A stretch of 64,000 nt of DNA, taken from assembly GCF_002885975.1 (NCBI RefSeq), contig NZ_POSP01000003.1, forward strand, positions 2,852,001-2,916,000. Direction: 5' to 3'. Under the pieces are notes generated by a model. The model was not told the DNA's origin. It was given only the letters and a program-made list of their open reading frames with translations, and made no database searches. Below, one piece after another: positions 1 through 8,667 of the stretch. A program made the position numbers and the translations under genes. Position 1 is the first letter of the stretch. Each line of letters begins with the position of its first letter. The DNA comes from Paucibacter aquatile (GTDB lineage: Bacteria > Pseudomonadota > Gammaproteobacteria > Burkholderiales > Burkholderiaceae_C).

Positions 1-957
1 CCCAATGGCCAGGGCCTGTTGACCATGACCCAGCTGCCGGGTGATGCCACCGGCAACGCGATCAACTTCTCAGGCCAAATCGCTGGAGAAGTGATCACCG
101 GCATGAATCCGAGCCGGGTTGAAGCCTTCGTGACCGACGCCCAAGGTCAGAACGCCCGCCTGCTCGGCGGCATTGGCGGTAATGTGACGACGGCCCGCGG
201 CATCAATGACAGCGGCACCGTGATCGGCATGGGCCGCGACGGCAGCGGCAGCACCAAGTTCCATGCCTTGCGCTGGCAGGCCAACAGCACCGAAGCCGAG
301 CGCCTGCTCACCCTGGGCGGCAACACCAGCAGTGCCCAAGCCATCAACGGCAGCGGCCTGATCGTCGGCAACTCAGGCCTCAGCGATGGCAGCGTCCATG
401 CCGTGATCTGGGGCCTGAACGGCGCCACCATCACCGATCTGGGAACCCTGGGTGGCTTCAGCAGCTCGGCCCTGGCCCTCAATCAGATCGCCCAGGTGGC
501 GGGCACATCGCGCGTGGCCGATGGCAGCCTGCATGCCTTCATCACCGGTGCCGGCGCCCAGGGCATGAGCGACCTCGGCACCCTGGGCTGGGTGCACAGC
601 CAAGCCAGTTTCATCAACAACGCAGGCATCGTGGCCGGCAATCTGTTCAACGGCACCGATGGCGCCTCGTACATCGCAGGCCACGCCTTCATCACCGGCG
701 CCAACGGCCAGGGCATGGTGGACCTGAACAGCCTGGTCAGCGTGGGCGAAGGGCTCTACCTCAACGAAGTCTGGGGCTTGAACGACGCCGGCCAACTCCT
801 GGTCAGCGACCAGAATGGCCTGAGCTACCTGCTCACGCCCGTGCCCGAAGCCGCGAGTTCGGCCATGCTGCTGGGCGGCCTGCTGATGCTGGCCCTGCTG
901 GCGCGCCAGCGCCGTGGGGACACCCGGGCAACGGCCCTCAAGTCGATGCAGGCTTGA
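1..957 (+). CDS. HAF-repeat PEP-CTERM surface/exported protein (5' end outside window)
   Basis: The frame is open from base 1 with no stop and no convincing start, so the gene begins before the window. The visible part (318 residues) is built of repeated HAF-type units, for example TDLGTLGGFSSSALALN, SDLGTLGWVHSQASFINN and GQGMVDLNSL, spaced about 50 residues apart. The first visible residues (NGQGLLTMTQL) look like another such unit. The C-terminus has a PEP-CTERM signal: a VPEAASS motif, then a hydrophobic helix (LLGGLLMLALL) and an Arg cluster (RQRR). In this family exosortase cuts the tail and the protein is exported or surface-attached, often linked to exopolysaccharide. The last 20 bases overlap the 3' end of the opposing LysR gene. 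Function beyond export is unknown. Confidence 0.85.
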   Translation, partial: PNGQGLLTMTQLPGDATGNAINFSGQIAGEVITGMNPSRVEAFVTDAQGQNARLLGGIGGNVTTARGINDSGTVIGMGRDGSGSTKFHALRWQANSTEAERLLTLGGNTSSAQAINGSGLIVGNSGLSDGSVHAVIWGLNGATITDLGTLGGFSSSALALNQIAQVAGTSRVADGSLHAFITGAGAQGMSDLGTLGWVHSQASFINNAGIVAGNLFNGTDGASYIAGHAFITGANGQGMVDLNSLVSVGEGLYLNEVWGLNDAGQLLVSDQNGLSYLLTPVPEAASSAMLLGGLLMLALLARQRRGDTRATALKSMQA

Positions 958-1909
958 GCGGCGCGGGCCACGCGAACGGCGGCGCCTGGATGAGCTCGAT
1001 CAAGGCTCGCAAGGCCGGGCTGGTCTGGCGCCGGCCGGGGTAGTAGAGCGCGAAACCGGTGCCCGGCACGCACCAGTCGGCCAGCAGTTCGACGAGCTGG
1101 CCGCTCTGCAGCAAGGGCGCAGCCGCCAGTTCGTAGACATAAGCCACACCGGCCCCGTCCAGCGCCGCTTGCAGGGCCACGGCCTGGTCGTCCACGGTCA
1201 GCGGGCCCGGCACGTCGAGATCGGTCGTCAGGCCCGCTCGCGCGCAAGCAGGGCCAGCGCAGCGACAGCCGGCCGCATGTTCAAGAAAACTCCAGCGGAA
1301 CAAGCCGCCACTGGCGAAGCGCTGGCGCACACAGGGCAGGGCGAGCAGGTCCTGCGGCTGCTGCGGTGCCGGGCGGCGTTGCAAGAACTCGGGTGAGGCC
1401 ACCGCGATGAAACGCTGCGCGCCCCCGAGCGGCACCGCCACCATATCGGCCGGCAGGCGTTCGGCAAATCGCACGCCGGCATCGAAGCCATGCTCGACGA
1501 TGTCAACCAGGCCATCCTGGGTGCACAGCTCCACCTGCACCTGCGGGTGGGCGGCCACATAGCGCGCCAGCAGCGGGGTCATCAAGAGCCGCGCCGCACT
1601 GCGCGGCACGCTGAGGCGCAGGCTGCCGGACACCCGACCGCTCAGCTGCACCACGCTGTCCAGTGCCCGCTCCAGGCTGCGCATGGCGGGCAAGGCGCCG
1701 GCCAGCAGGCGCTCGCCGGCCGCCGTCAGCGCCACGCTACGGGTGCTGCGGTTGAGCAAGGCCACGCCCAGCTGTGCCTCCAGGCGACGCATGGCCTGGC
1801 TCACGGCCGAGGGCGACAGGCCCAGCTGCTGGGCCGCGCGGCGGTAGCTGCGCGCCTCGGCCACGGCGGCAAAGACACGCAGGGTGTGGAGTTCGGTTTC
1901 GCTGGACAC
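938..1909 (-). CDS. LysR-family transcriptional regulator
   Basis: A 323-residue protein with an N-terminal winged helix-turn-helix (VFAAVAEARSYRRAAQQLGL, then SPSAVSQAMRRLEAQLG) and a C-terminal substrate-binding domain, the usual LysR layout and length. The GTG start at 1909 was chosen because it puts the HTH about 10 residues from the N-terminus. Upstream in-frame starts would add 66 residues of Arg/Gly-rich sequence with no family counterpart. It is divergent from the aldo/keto reductase at 2025, so it probably controls that gene in response to an unidentified small molecule. A perfect inverted repeat, GGGCTG-CA-CAGCCC at 1927-1940, lies in the shared promoter and could be the operator. 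No clear Shine-Dalgarno is visible. Confidence 0.85.
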   Translation of the reverse strand: MSSETELHTLRVFAAVAEARSYRRAAQQLGLSPSAVSQAMRRLEAQLGVALLNRSTRSVALTAAGERLLAGALPAMRSLERALDSVVQLSGRVSGSLRLSVPRSAARLLMTPLLARYVAAHPQVQVELCTQDGLVDIVEHGFDAGVRFAERLPADMVAVPLGGAQRFIAVASPEFLQRRPAPQQPQDLLALPCVRQRFASGGLFRWSFLEHAAGCRCAGPACARAGLTTDLDVPGPLTVDDQAVALQAALDGAGVAYVYELAAAPLLQSGQLVELLADWCVPGTGFALYYPGRRQTSPALRALIELIQAPPFAWPAPLKPAST

Positions 1910-2024
1910 CCGACGATTGTGAAGCAGGGCTGCACAGCCCGTGCGGCCGGCGGCGGCTTGTGGCGGCGCGGCGCCATCGCCACCATGCAGAACTCGATCC
2001 ACCCCCCACCGTGAGCCCCACCGC

Positions 2025-3047
2025 ATGAACAGCCAATCTACCACCCCCTTGCAGCGCCGCCTGGCCGGCCGCGACATCCCCGCCATCGGCCTCGGCCTGA
2101 TGGGCATGAGCGAGTTTTACGGCGCCGTCGACGACGCCGAATCCCTGGCCACCCTGCATGCCGCGCGCGAGCTCGGGGTGCGCCACCTCGACACCGCCGA
2201 CACCTACGGCTCCGGCCACAACGAGCGCCTGCTCGGCCGCTTCCTGGCCGGGCTGAGCCCGGCGCAGCGGGCGGACATGGTGGTAGCCAGCAAGTTCGGC
2301 ATCAAGCGCCCACCGGGCACCTACGAGCGCCACATCGACAACTCCGCCGCCTATGCCCGCGCCGCCTGCGAGGCCTCGCTGCAGCGCCTGGGGCTGGAGC
2401 GCATCGAACTGTTCTATGTGCACCGCCGCGACCCGGCCGTGCCGATCGAGGAGCTGATGCTGACCCTGGCCGACCTCAAGGCCGAGGGCAAGATCGGCGC
2501 CGTGGGCCTGTCCGAGGTCAGCGAAGAGACGCTGCGCCGCGCCCATGCGGTGCTGCCGGTGGCGGCGCTGCAGAATGAGTATTCGCTCTGGGAGCGCAGC
2601 GCCGAGCAGGCCATGCTGGCCGTGACCGCCGAGCTGGGCGTGGCCTTCGTCGCCTACAGCCCGCTGGGCCGCGCCTTGCTGAGCGCCCAGCTGCCCGCCA
2701 CGCAAGACCTGGCCCCCGATGACTTCCGCCGCACCCTGCCGCGCTTCAATGGCGAGGCCGGAGAGCACAACCGCTCCCTGGCCGAGCGCTTGGCCGGCCT
2801 GGCGGCAGACTGGGGTCACAGCGCCGCCCAGCTGGCCTTGGCCTGGGTGCTGCACCAGCAGCCCCACACCCTGGTCATCCCCGGCACGCGGCGGCAGAAG
2901 CACCTGCTCAGCAACTGGGCCGCCGGCCAGATCCATCTGGACCCGGCCCAGGTCGACACTCTGAACCGCCTCTTCGCGCCGGGCAGCGTGGCCGGTTCGC
3001 GCTACACCGAGCTGGGCTGGGTGGGCATCGAGTCGGCGCGCGGCTGA
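2025..3047 (+). CDS. Aldo/keto reductase
   Basis: A 340-residue NADPH-dependent TIM-barrel oxidoreductase that reduces aldehydes or ketones. The catalytic tetrad is visible: Asp and Tyr in HLDTADTYGSG, Lys in VVASKFGIK, and His in FYVHRRDP. The N-terminal GLGLMGMSEFYG and C-terminal cofactor segments (AYSPLGRALL, VIPGTRRQKHLLSN) match the YakC/AKR13-type branch. The ATG at 2025 gives the typical N-terminus; longer readings overlap the divergent regulator's promoter. It faces away from the LysR gene at 938-1909, the likely regulator. The substrate cannot be told from sequence. Confidence 0.9.
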   Translation: MNSQSTTPLQRRLAGRDIPAIGLGLMGMSEFYGAVDDAESLATLHAARELGVRHLDTADTYGSGHNERLLGRFLAGLSPAQRADMVVASKFGIKRPPGTYERHIDNSAAYARAACEASLQRLGLERIELFYVHRRDPAVPIEELMLTLADLKAEGKIGAVGLSEVSEETLRRAHAVLPVAALQNEYSLWERSAEQAMLAVTAELGVAFVAYSPLGRALLSAQLPATQDLAPDDFRRTLPRFNGEAGEHNRSLAERLAGLAADWGHSAAQLALAWVLHQQPHTLVIPGTRRQKHLLSNWAAGQIHLDPAQVDTLNRLFAPGSVAGSRYTELGWVGIESARG

Positions 3048-3082
3048 ACGGCGCGCCTCACTTCCTTCTTTCTATCTATCTT

Positions 3083-5362
3083 TCAAGCCAAGCTGCGCCC
3101 CAGCAGCTCGCCCGCCGCCACGGCCCCGAGCGGCCGGCTGAGGTGATAACCCTGCAGCTGCGTGCAGCCGAGCTCGCGGGCCGCCTGGGCCTGCTGCTCG
3201 TTTTCCACGCCCTCGGCCACCACCTCCAGGCTCAACGAGCGGCCGAGCGCGCAGGTGGCTTTGACGATGGCGCTGGCCTGGGGCTCGGGCAGGGGGTCGA
3301 TCATGCTGCGGTCCAGCTTCATGGTGCTGATGGGCAGCTGGCGCAGCATGGTCAGCGAGCTCTGGCCGGTGCCGAAGTCGTCCATGCTGCAGAGCACGCC
3401 GGCCTTGCGCAGGCGCTGCAGCTGGGGCAGCACGCGGCCCAGGTGGCCGATGGCGGCGGTTTCGGTGATCTCGATCTCCAGGCTCTGGTGCGGCAGGCCC
3501 AGCTCGTCCAGGCGGGCCAGCAGGCGGTCGGCAAAGCCGATGTCGTCGAACTGCAGGGGCGAGACATTGACGGCCACCGGCACCAGCAGGCCCCAACGGT
3601 CCAGCCAGTCGCGCAGCTGCTGGGTGGCGGTGTCGATGATGAGCTGGCCGAGCGCGCTGATCTGGCCGGTGCGCTCGGCGGCGGGCACGAAATCGGCCGG
3701 GCTGACCCGGCCCAGGCCCGGGCGTTCCCAGCGCACCAAGGCCTCAAAGCCGCAGAGCTTGCGGCTGTCGGCGCGGAACTTGGGCTGGTACTCGAGCAGG
3801 AACTCACGCTCGACGATAGCCCGGCCCAGCGATTGTTCGGCCTCCAGCCGCGCCCGCGAACGCACATTCATGCGCGGCTCAAAGAACTCGCAGGCGCTGC
3901 CCGCGCGCTGCTTGGCGCGGTGCATGGCCGAATCGGCGGCGCGCAGCAGGCTGTCCACATCCTCGCCGTCCTCGGGGAAACGGGCCACGCCCATGGACAG
4001 ATGCACGAACAAGGCCTCACCGTCCACCTCGAAGGGCTGCTCCAGCAACAGCAGGATCTGGTCCAGCACCGGCTGCACCTCGCGGCGCTCGGCCACCTCC
4101 TCCAGCAGCACCAGGAACTGGTCCTCGCCCAGGCGCATCAGCATGGCCTGCACCGGCAGCTGGCGGCACAGGCGGCGCGCCACCGAGTGCAGCAGGGCAT
4201 CGCCGACGGCATGGCCCAGGCTTTCGTTGATCAGCTGGAAGCGGTCGACATCGGCCGAGATCAGCGCGAAGGGCGCGCCGCCGGTGCGCGTCAGTTCGCG
4301 CAAGCGGGCGACGGCAAAGTTGCGGTTGGGCAGATCGGTCAGCTCGTCGTGCAGGGCCTGGCGGCGCAGGGCGTCGACGGCGCGCTGGCGCGAGCTGTCA
4401 TCGACCATCACCAGCAGCTCGGCCGGCGCACCGTCCCACTCCAGATGGCTGGACAGACCGCGCACATGGATGAGCTGGCCCTCGCGGGTGAGGCGGGTGG
4501 CCTCCCATTCGATGCGGGCCTGCGGATCGGCCAGCACCCGGGCATGGCGCTCGCGGGCGCTGGCCTGCTGCTCCATGGGCACCAGCTCGGACAGCACCTC
4601 CACCGGCCGCTGCAGCAGCAGCGCCGCCTCACCAGGCTGGTAGCCGAACATGCTCATGGCCGCCGGGTTGGCATAGACGGCGCGGTGGTCCTGCAGCACC
4701 ACCAGGCCTTGCAGGGAATGCTGGGTCAGCTGGGTGAAGCGCTCGTTCTGGCGCCGCGTCTCGGCATGGGCGCGGGCCACCGACAGCAGGATCAGGCCCA
4801 GCGACAAGGTGGTCTGCACAAACAGGCCCAGGGTGTGGGTGATGTTCGAGCGGCCCAGCGGATGCAGCATGGGGCTGCTGCCATGAACCAGGCCCACAGC
4901 CACGAAGCAGAGCGCAACAAAGCGCTCGCCGGCATTGCCGCCCTGGCCCATCCACCAGGCGCAGGCCCAGGAACCGGTCACCAGATAGACCGTCGCCAGC
5001 AGCACGGCATGGCGATGGTCCACGCGCGCCAGCGAGGCCACGCTGACCATCATCAGCACGAAGGCCGGAAGCCAGAACTTGCGCGGCCAGCTGAGGTTGC
5101 GGTAGACCCGGGCCCCCGCCACCAGCAACATCAGCGAGCCCATGATGCTGCAGGAGGCGGCCAGGGCCTGGAGATCGTCCTGCCAGGTCAGCGATTGCTC
5201 GGGCGCCAGGGCGATGCCCAGGGTCAGGCCGGTGGACAGCAGAATCCAGCTGTAGCCCCAGAGCCGCACATGCACGAAACGCGGGTCCTGCCGCCACAGC
5301 AGCAGCAACGCGATGCCCAGCATCGCGTTCAACCCGGATCCGATCAGCATCAGCGAAGTCAT
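3083..5362 (-). CDS. Membrane-bound PAS-GGDEF(degenerate)-EAL cyclic-di-GMP protein
   Basis: A 759-residue protein. Residues about 1-195 are hydrophobic with six or seven membrane segments. A PAS domain follows (about 210-330, with YANPAAMSMFGYQPGE), then GGDEF (about 345-500) and EAL (about 520-755). The GGDEF signature is degenerate: it reads GEDQF (RLGEDQFLVLL), losing the second Gly and the catalytic Glu, so cyclase activity is doubtful. The EAL domain looks intact: FEALVRW, VNVSPLQF, EIEITET, MDDFGTG, MKLDRS, VAEGVEN and QGYHLSRP. The expected role is a c-di-GMP phosphodiesterase, possibly with an allosteric GTP-binding GGDEF domain, sensing an unknown signal through the membrane and PAS parts. 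The ATG at 5362 starts just before the first membrane segment. It is divergent from trpS. Confidence 0.88.
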   Translation of the reverse strand: MTSLMLIGSGLNAMLGIALLLLWRQDPRFVHVRLWGYSWILLSTGLTLGIALAPEQSLTWQDDLQALAASCSIMGSLMLLVAGARVYRNLSWPRKFWLPAFVLMMVSVASLARVDHRHAVLLATVYLVTGSWACAWWMGQGGNAGERFVALCFVAVGLVHGSSPMLHPLGRSNITHTLGLFVQTTLSLGLILLSVARAHAETRRQNERFTQLTQHSLQGLVVLQDHRAVYANPAAMSMFGYQPGEAALLLQRPVEVLSELVPMEQQASARERHARVLADPQARIEWEATRLTREGQLIHVRGLSSHLEWDGAPAELLVMVDDSSRQRAVDALRRQALHDELTDLPNRNFAVARLRELTRTGGAPFALISADVDRFQLINESLGHAVGDALLHSVARRLCRQLPVQAMLMRLGEDQFLVLLEEVAERREVQPVLDQILLLLEQPFEVDGEALFVHLSMGVARFPEDGEDVDSLLRAADSAMHRAKQRAGSACEFFEPRMNVRSRARLEAEQSLGRAIVEREFLLEYQPKFRADSRKLCGFEALVRWERPGLGRVSPADFVPAAERTGQISALGQLIIDTATQQLRDWLDRWGLLVPVAVNVSPLQFDDIGFADRLLARLDELGLPHQSLEIEITETAAIGHLGRVLPQLQRLRKAGVLCSMDDFGTGQSSLTMLRQLPISTMKLDRSMIDPLPEPQASAIVKATCALGRSLSLEVVAEGVENEQQAQAARELGCTQLQGYHLSRPLGAVAAGELLGRSLA

Positions 5363-5505
5363 GAGAGACAGGCATTCGACCCCCGGGCAAGACAGGGGCG
5401 GCTGTGGCGACACGAGCCCCGATGCTAGCTTGCAGTGACAATAAGCGCTCAAGACCTTGCGAGGGCCTGTTGCCCTGGCTGCTCACCGACATCTCCGCAC
5501 ACACC

Positions 5506-6816
5506 ATGACCCAGCGCGTCCTGACCGGCATCACCACCACCGGCACCCTGCACCTCGGCAACTACGTCGGCGCCATCCGCCCGGCCATCGCCGCCAGCCG
5601 CGAGGCTGGGGTGGAGAGCTTTTTCTTCATGGCGGATTACCACGCCCTGATCAAATGCGACGAGCCCGAGCGCATCAACCGCTCGCGCCTGGAGATCGCC
5701 GCCGTCTGGCTGGCCGCTGGCCTGGACACCTCGCGCGTCACCTTCTACCGCCAGAGCGACATCCCCGAGATCCCCGAGCTGACCTGGCTGCTGACCTGCA
5801 TCACCTCCAAGGGTCAGATGAACCGCGCCCATGCCTACAAGGCCGCGGTGGATGCCAATGTGGCGGCCGGCGAAGACCCGGACGCCGGCATCACCATGGG
5901 CCTGTACAGCTACCCCATCCTGATGGCGGCCGACATCCTGATCTTCAACGCCCACCGCGTGCCAGTCGGCAAGGACCAGGTGCAGCACATCGAGATGGCG
6001 CGCGATGTGGCGCAGCGCTTCAATCACCAATTTGGCAAGGGCGAGGAGTTCTTCGTCCTACCGGAGGCCAATGTCGAGGAAGACGTGGCCCTCTTGCCCG
6101 GCCTGGACGGCCGCAAGATGAGCAAGAGCTATGACAACAGCATCCCGCTGTTCGAAGGCGGCAGCAAAGGCCTGAAGGAGGCGATCGCCCGCATCGTCAC
6201 CGACAGCCGCCTGCCCGGCGAGCCCAAGGAGCCCGAAGGCCAGGCCCTGGTAACGATTTACGACGCCTTCGCCACGCCGCAGCAGCGCGCCGATTTCCGC
6301 GCCGCCCTGCGCGCCGGCCTGGCCTGGGGCGAGGCCAAGCAGCAGCTGTTCGAGCTGATCGAGGCCGAAATCGCCCCCATGCGCGCACGCTACGACGCCC
6401 TGATGGCCCACCCCGAGCGCATCGAGGAGATCCTGCAGCAAGGCGCCGAAAAAGCGCGCGCCATCGCCGGCCCGCTGCTGGCCCGCGCCCGCGAGGCCGT
6501 GGGTCTGCGCCGCTTCAATGCCGTGGCCGCACCGGTGGTAGACACGGCCAAGGCCGCCAAGGCCGCCCTGCCGGTGTTCAAGCAGTACCGCGAGGCCGAC
6601 GGCCAGTTCTACTTCAAGCTGGTCAGCGCCGAGGGTCAGGTCTTGCTGCAAAGCGCCGCCTTCGCCGGCGGCCGCGATGCTGGCCAGTGGGTGGCACGGC
6701 TCAAGCGTGAAGGCGCCGCGGCCCTGGCCGAAGCCCCGGTGCAGCGCGGCGAAGGCGTGGACGAGGCAGCGGTCCACGCTGCTCTGCTGGCCCTGCAGGC
6801 GGCCGACGCGGCCTGA
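5506..6816 (+). CDS. trpS: Tryptophanyl-tRNA synthetase with C-terminal extension
   Basis: A class I aminoacyl-tRNA synthetase that charges tRNA-Trp. The HIGH-like motif is TGTLHLGNY (residues 12-20), the KMSKS loop is GRKMSKSYDN (around 202-211), and MGLYSYPILMAADIL is typical of bacterial TrpRS. The protein is 436 residues, about 100 longer than compact TrpRS such as the E. coli enzyme. The extra C-terminal part (from about residue 355) contains KQYREADGQFYFKLVSAEG and QSAAFAGGRDAGQWV, resembling a DUF1508/YegP-like module. Similar tails are known in TrpRS of Burkholderiales; the role is unclear. The ATG at 5506 gives the standard MTQRVLTGI start; a longer reading overlaps the divergent cyclic-di-GMP gene. 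Confidence 0.95.
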   Translation: MTQRVLTGITTTGTLHLGNYVGAIRPAIAASREAGVESFFFMADYHALIKCDEPERINRSRLEIAAVWLAAGLDTSRVTFYRQSDIPEIPELTWLLTCITSKGQMNRAHAYKAAVDANVAAGEDPDAGITMGLYSYPILMAADILIFNAHRVPVGKDQVQHIEMARDVAQRFNHQFGKGEEFFVLPEANVEEDVALLPGLDGRKMSKSYDNSIPLFEGGSKGLKEAIARIVTDSRLPGEPKEPEGQALVTIYDAFATPQQRADFRAALRAGLAWGEAKQQLFELIEAEIAPMRARYDALMAHPERIEEILQQGAEKARAIAGPLLARAREAVGLRRFNAVAAPVVDTAKAAKAALPVFKQYREADGQFYFKLVSAEGQVLLQSAAFAGGRDAGQWVARLKREGAAALAEAPVQRGEGVDEAAVHAALLALQAADAA

Positions 6817-6963
6817 CCCTGCTGGCGAATAGAGAGCTGTCCCTGAAACGCGCATTTCGCGCGAAAACCCGCTAGGCTGCTAAGGCGGTACTGCGTAGCC
6901 TGGGCATTCAAACATGCCGACGGCTGCGCGTTCCGCCGTCCGAAAAACAGGAGACACCCGCCC

Positions 6964-8664
6964 ATGCCCGCCATCCCCACCGACCACCTGGCCCTGCAGC
7001 GTTTCTACCTGCTGGAGCGAACCCAAGCCGAACGCGTCACGCTGACCCAGCCCATGGGCCAGGGCCAGACGCAAGAGTTCACCTGGGCCCAAGTAGGCGA
7101 CCAGGTGCGGCGCATGGCCGCCCACCTCCAAGCCCTGGGCCAGGACCAAGGCTGGGAGCCCGGCGCCAAGGTCGCCATCCTGTCCAAGAACTGTGCCTGG
7201 TGGCTGTTCAGCGATCTGGCCATCTGGATGGCCGGCTATGTCTCGGTGCCGCTTTACCCGACCCTGGCGCCCGACACCATCCGCCAGATTCTTGAGCACA
7301 GCGAGGCCCGCGCCTGCTTCATCGGCAAGCTCGATGGCTGGGAAGGCATGAAGCCCGGCGTGCCGGCCACCATGCCCTGCATCAGCTACCCGCTGTCGCC
7401 CGATGATGCCAAGAAGTCCTACGAGGGCTGGGATGCCATCTGCGCCCGCACGGCGCCGCTGCAAGGCGAGCCGGTGCGCGCGGCCGAAGACCTGGCCACC
7501 CTGATCTACACCTCGGGCACCACCGGCGCACCCAAGGGCGTGATGCACAGCTTTGGCAATTTCGCCTGGGCCATGAGCACCGCCCTCAAGCGCATCCCCA
7601 TGGGCCCGGAGGATCGCCTGCTGTCCTACCTGCCCCTGGCCCATGTGGTCGAGCGCGTGCTGATCGAGCATGGCTGGCTGCGTACCGGCTTTGCGGTCTA
7701 TTTCGCTGAAAGCCTGGACACCTTCACGCTCGATTTGCAACGTGCCCGTCCGACCATCTTCTTCTCGGTGCCGCGTCTGTGGGTGAAGTTCCAGCAAGGC
7801 ATCCAGGCCAAGATGCCGCAGAAGAAGCTGGACCTGCTGCTCAGCCTGCCCCTGATTGGCGGTCTGGTGCGACGCAAGATCCTCAAAGCCCTGGGCCTGG
7901 ACCAGGCACGCGTCTGCGCCGGCGGTGCTGCGCCCATGCCCGTGCCCTTGCTCGAGTGGTATCGCAAGCTCGGCCTGGCCATCTGCGAAGGCTATGGCAT
8001 GACGGAGAACCTGGCCATTTCCCACATCACCGTACCCGGGCAAAACCAGATCGGCACCGTGGGCCCGGCCTTTGAAGGTGTGGAAGCCCGCCTCGACCCG
8101 GACAGCGGCGAGCTGCTGGTGCGCACCCCGGCCACCATGAGCGGCTACTACAAAGAAGCCGAGTTGACCCGCCAGGCCTTCACCGAAGACGGCTGGCTGC
8201 GCACCGGCGACAAAGGCCAGTTCGACGGCCGCGGCTGCTTGCGCATCACGGGCCGGGTCAAGGATTTGTTCAAGACCAGCAAGGGCAAATACGTGGCCCC
8301 CGCGCCGATCGAAGACCGCCTGGGTGCCCACCCGGCCGTGGAAGCCTGCGTGGTGACCGGCGCGAACATGGGCCAGCCCGTCGGCGTGGTGATGCTGTCG
8401 CAAAACGCGATCGAACACAGCGCCAACGAAACCGACCGGGCCGCCCTGGTGCAGTCGCTGAGCGAGCACCTGGCCTCCGTCAACAGCCAGCTCGATCCGC
8501 ACGAGCAGCTGGACTGCCTGGTCGCCGTCAAGACGCCCTGGACGGTGGACAACGGCTTCATCACCCCCACCTTCAAGGTCAAGCGCAACCGCGTCGACGA
8601 GGTCTACGGTCCGCAACTGGAGAGCTGGGTGAACAAAAGGAAGAAGGTCGTCTTCGGCGACTGA
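6964..8664 (+). CDS. AMP-dependent long-chain acyl-CoA synthetase/ligase
   Basis: A 566-residue adenylate-forming enzyme that activates a fatty or related carboxylic acid to acyl-AMP and then acyl-CoA. The A-loop is LIYTSGTTGAPKGVMHS (about 179-195). Also visible are EGYGMTE, GWLRTGDKGQ, ITGRVKDLFKTSKGKYVAP and a late Lys-containing FKVKRNRVDEVY. These fit the FadD15-like / long-chain ligase branch. A GGAG Shine-Dalgarno sits about 12 bases before the ATG. The patatin-like lipase gene starts 3 bases after the stop, so the two are co-transcribed: the lipase could release fatty acids that this enzyme activates. Exact chain-length preference cannot be read. Confidence 0.9.
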   Translation: MPAIPTDHLALQRFYLLERTQAERVTLTQPMGQGQTQEFTWAQVGDQVRRMAAHLQALGQDQGWEPGAKVAILSKNCAWWLFSDLAIWMAGYVSVPLYPTLAPDTIRQILEHSEARACFIGKLDGWEGMKPGVPATMPCISYPLSPDDAKKSYEGWDAICARTAPLQGEPVRAAEDLATLIYTSGTTGAPKGVMHSFGNFAWAMSTALKRIPMGPEDRLLSYLPLAHVVERVLIEHGWLRTGFAVYFAESLDTFTLDLQRARPTIFFSVPRLWVKFQQGIQAKMPQKKLDLLLSLPLIGGLVRRKILKALGLDQARVCAGGAAPMPVPLLEWYRKLGLAICEGYGMTENLAISHITVPGQNQIGTVGPAFEGVEARLDPDSGELLVRTPATMSGYYKEAELTRQAFTEDGWLRTGDKGQFDGRGCLRITGRVKDLFKTSKGKYVAPAPIEDRLGAHPAVEACVVTGANMGQPVGVVMLSQNAIEHSANETDRAALVQSLSEHLASVNSQLDPHEQLDCLVAVKTPWTVDNGFITPTFKVKRNRVDEVYGPQLESWVNKRKKVVFGD

Positions 8665-8667
8665 GGC

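Noticed and set aside
6817..6963. tRNA or riboswitch between trpS and the acyl-CoA ligase
   Set aside because: Only short GC hairpins such as GCGCATTTCGCGCG were seen; no T-loop (GGTTCRANYCC) or known riboswitch core.
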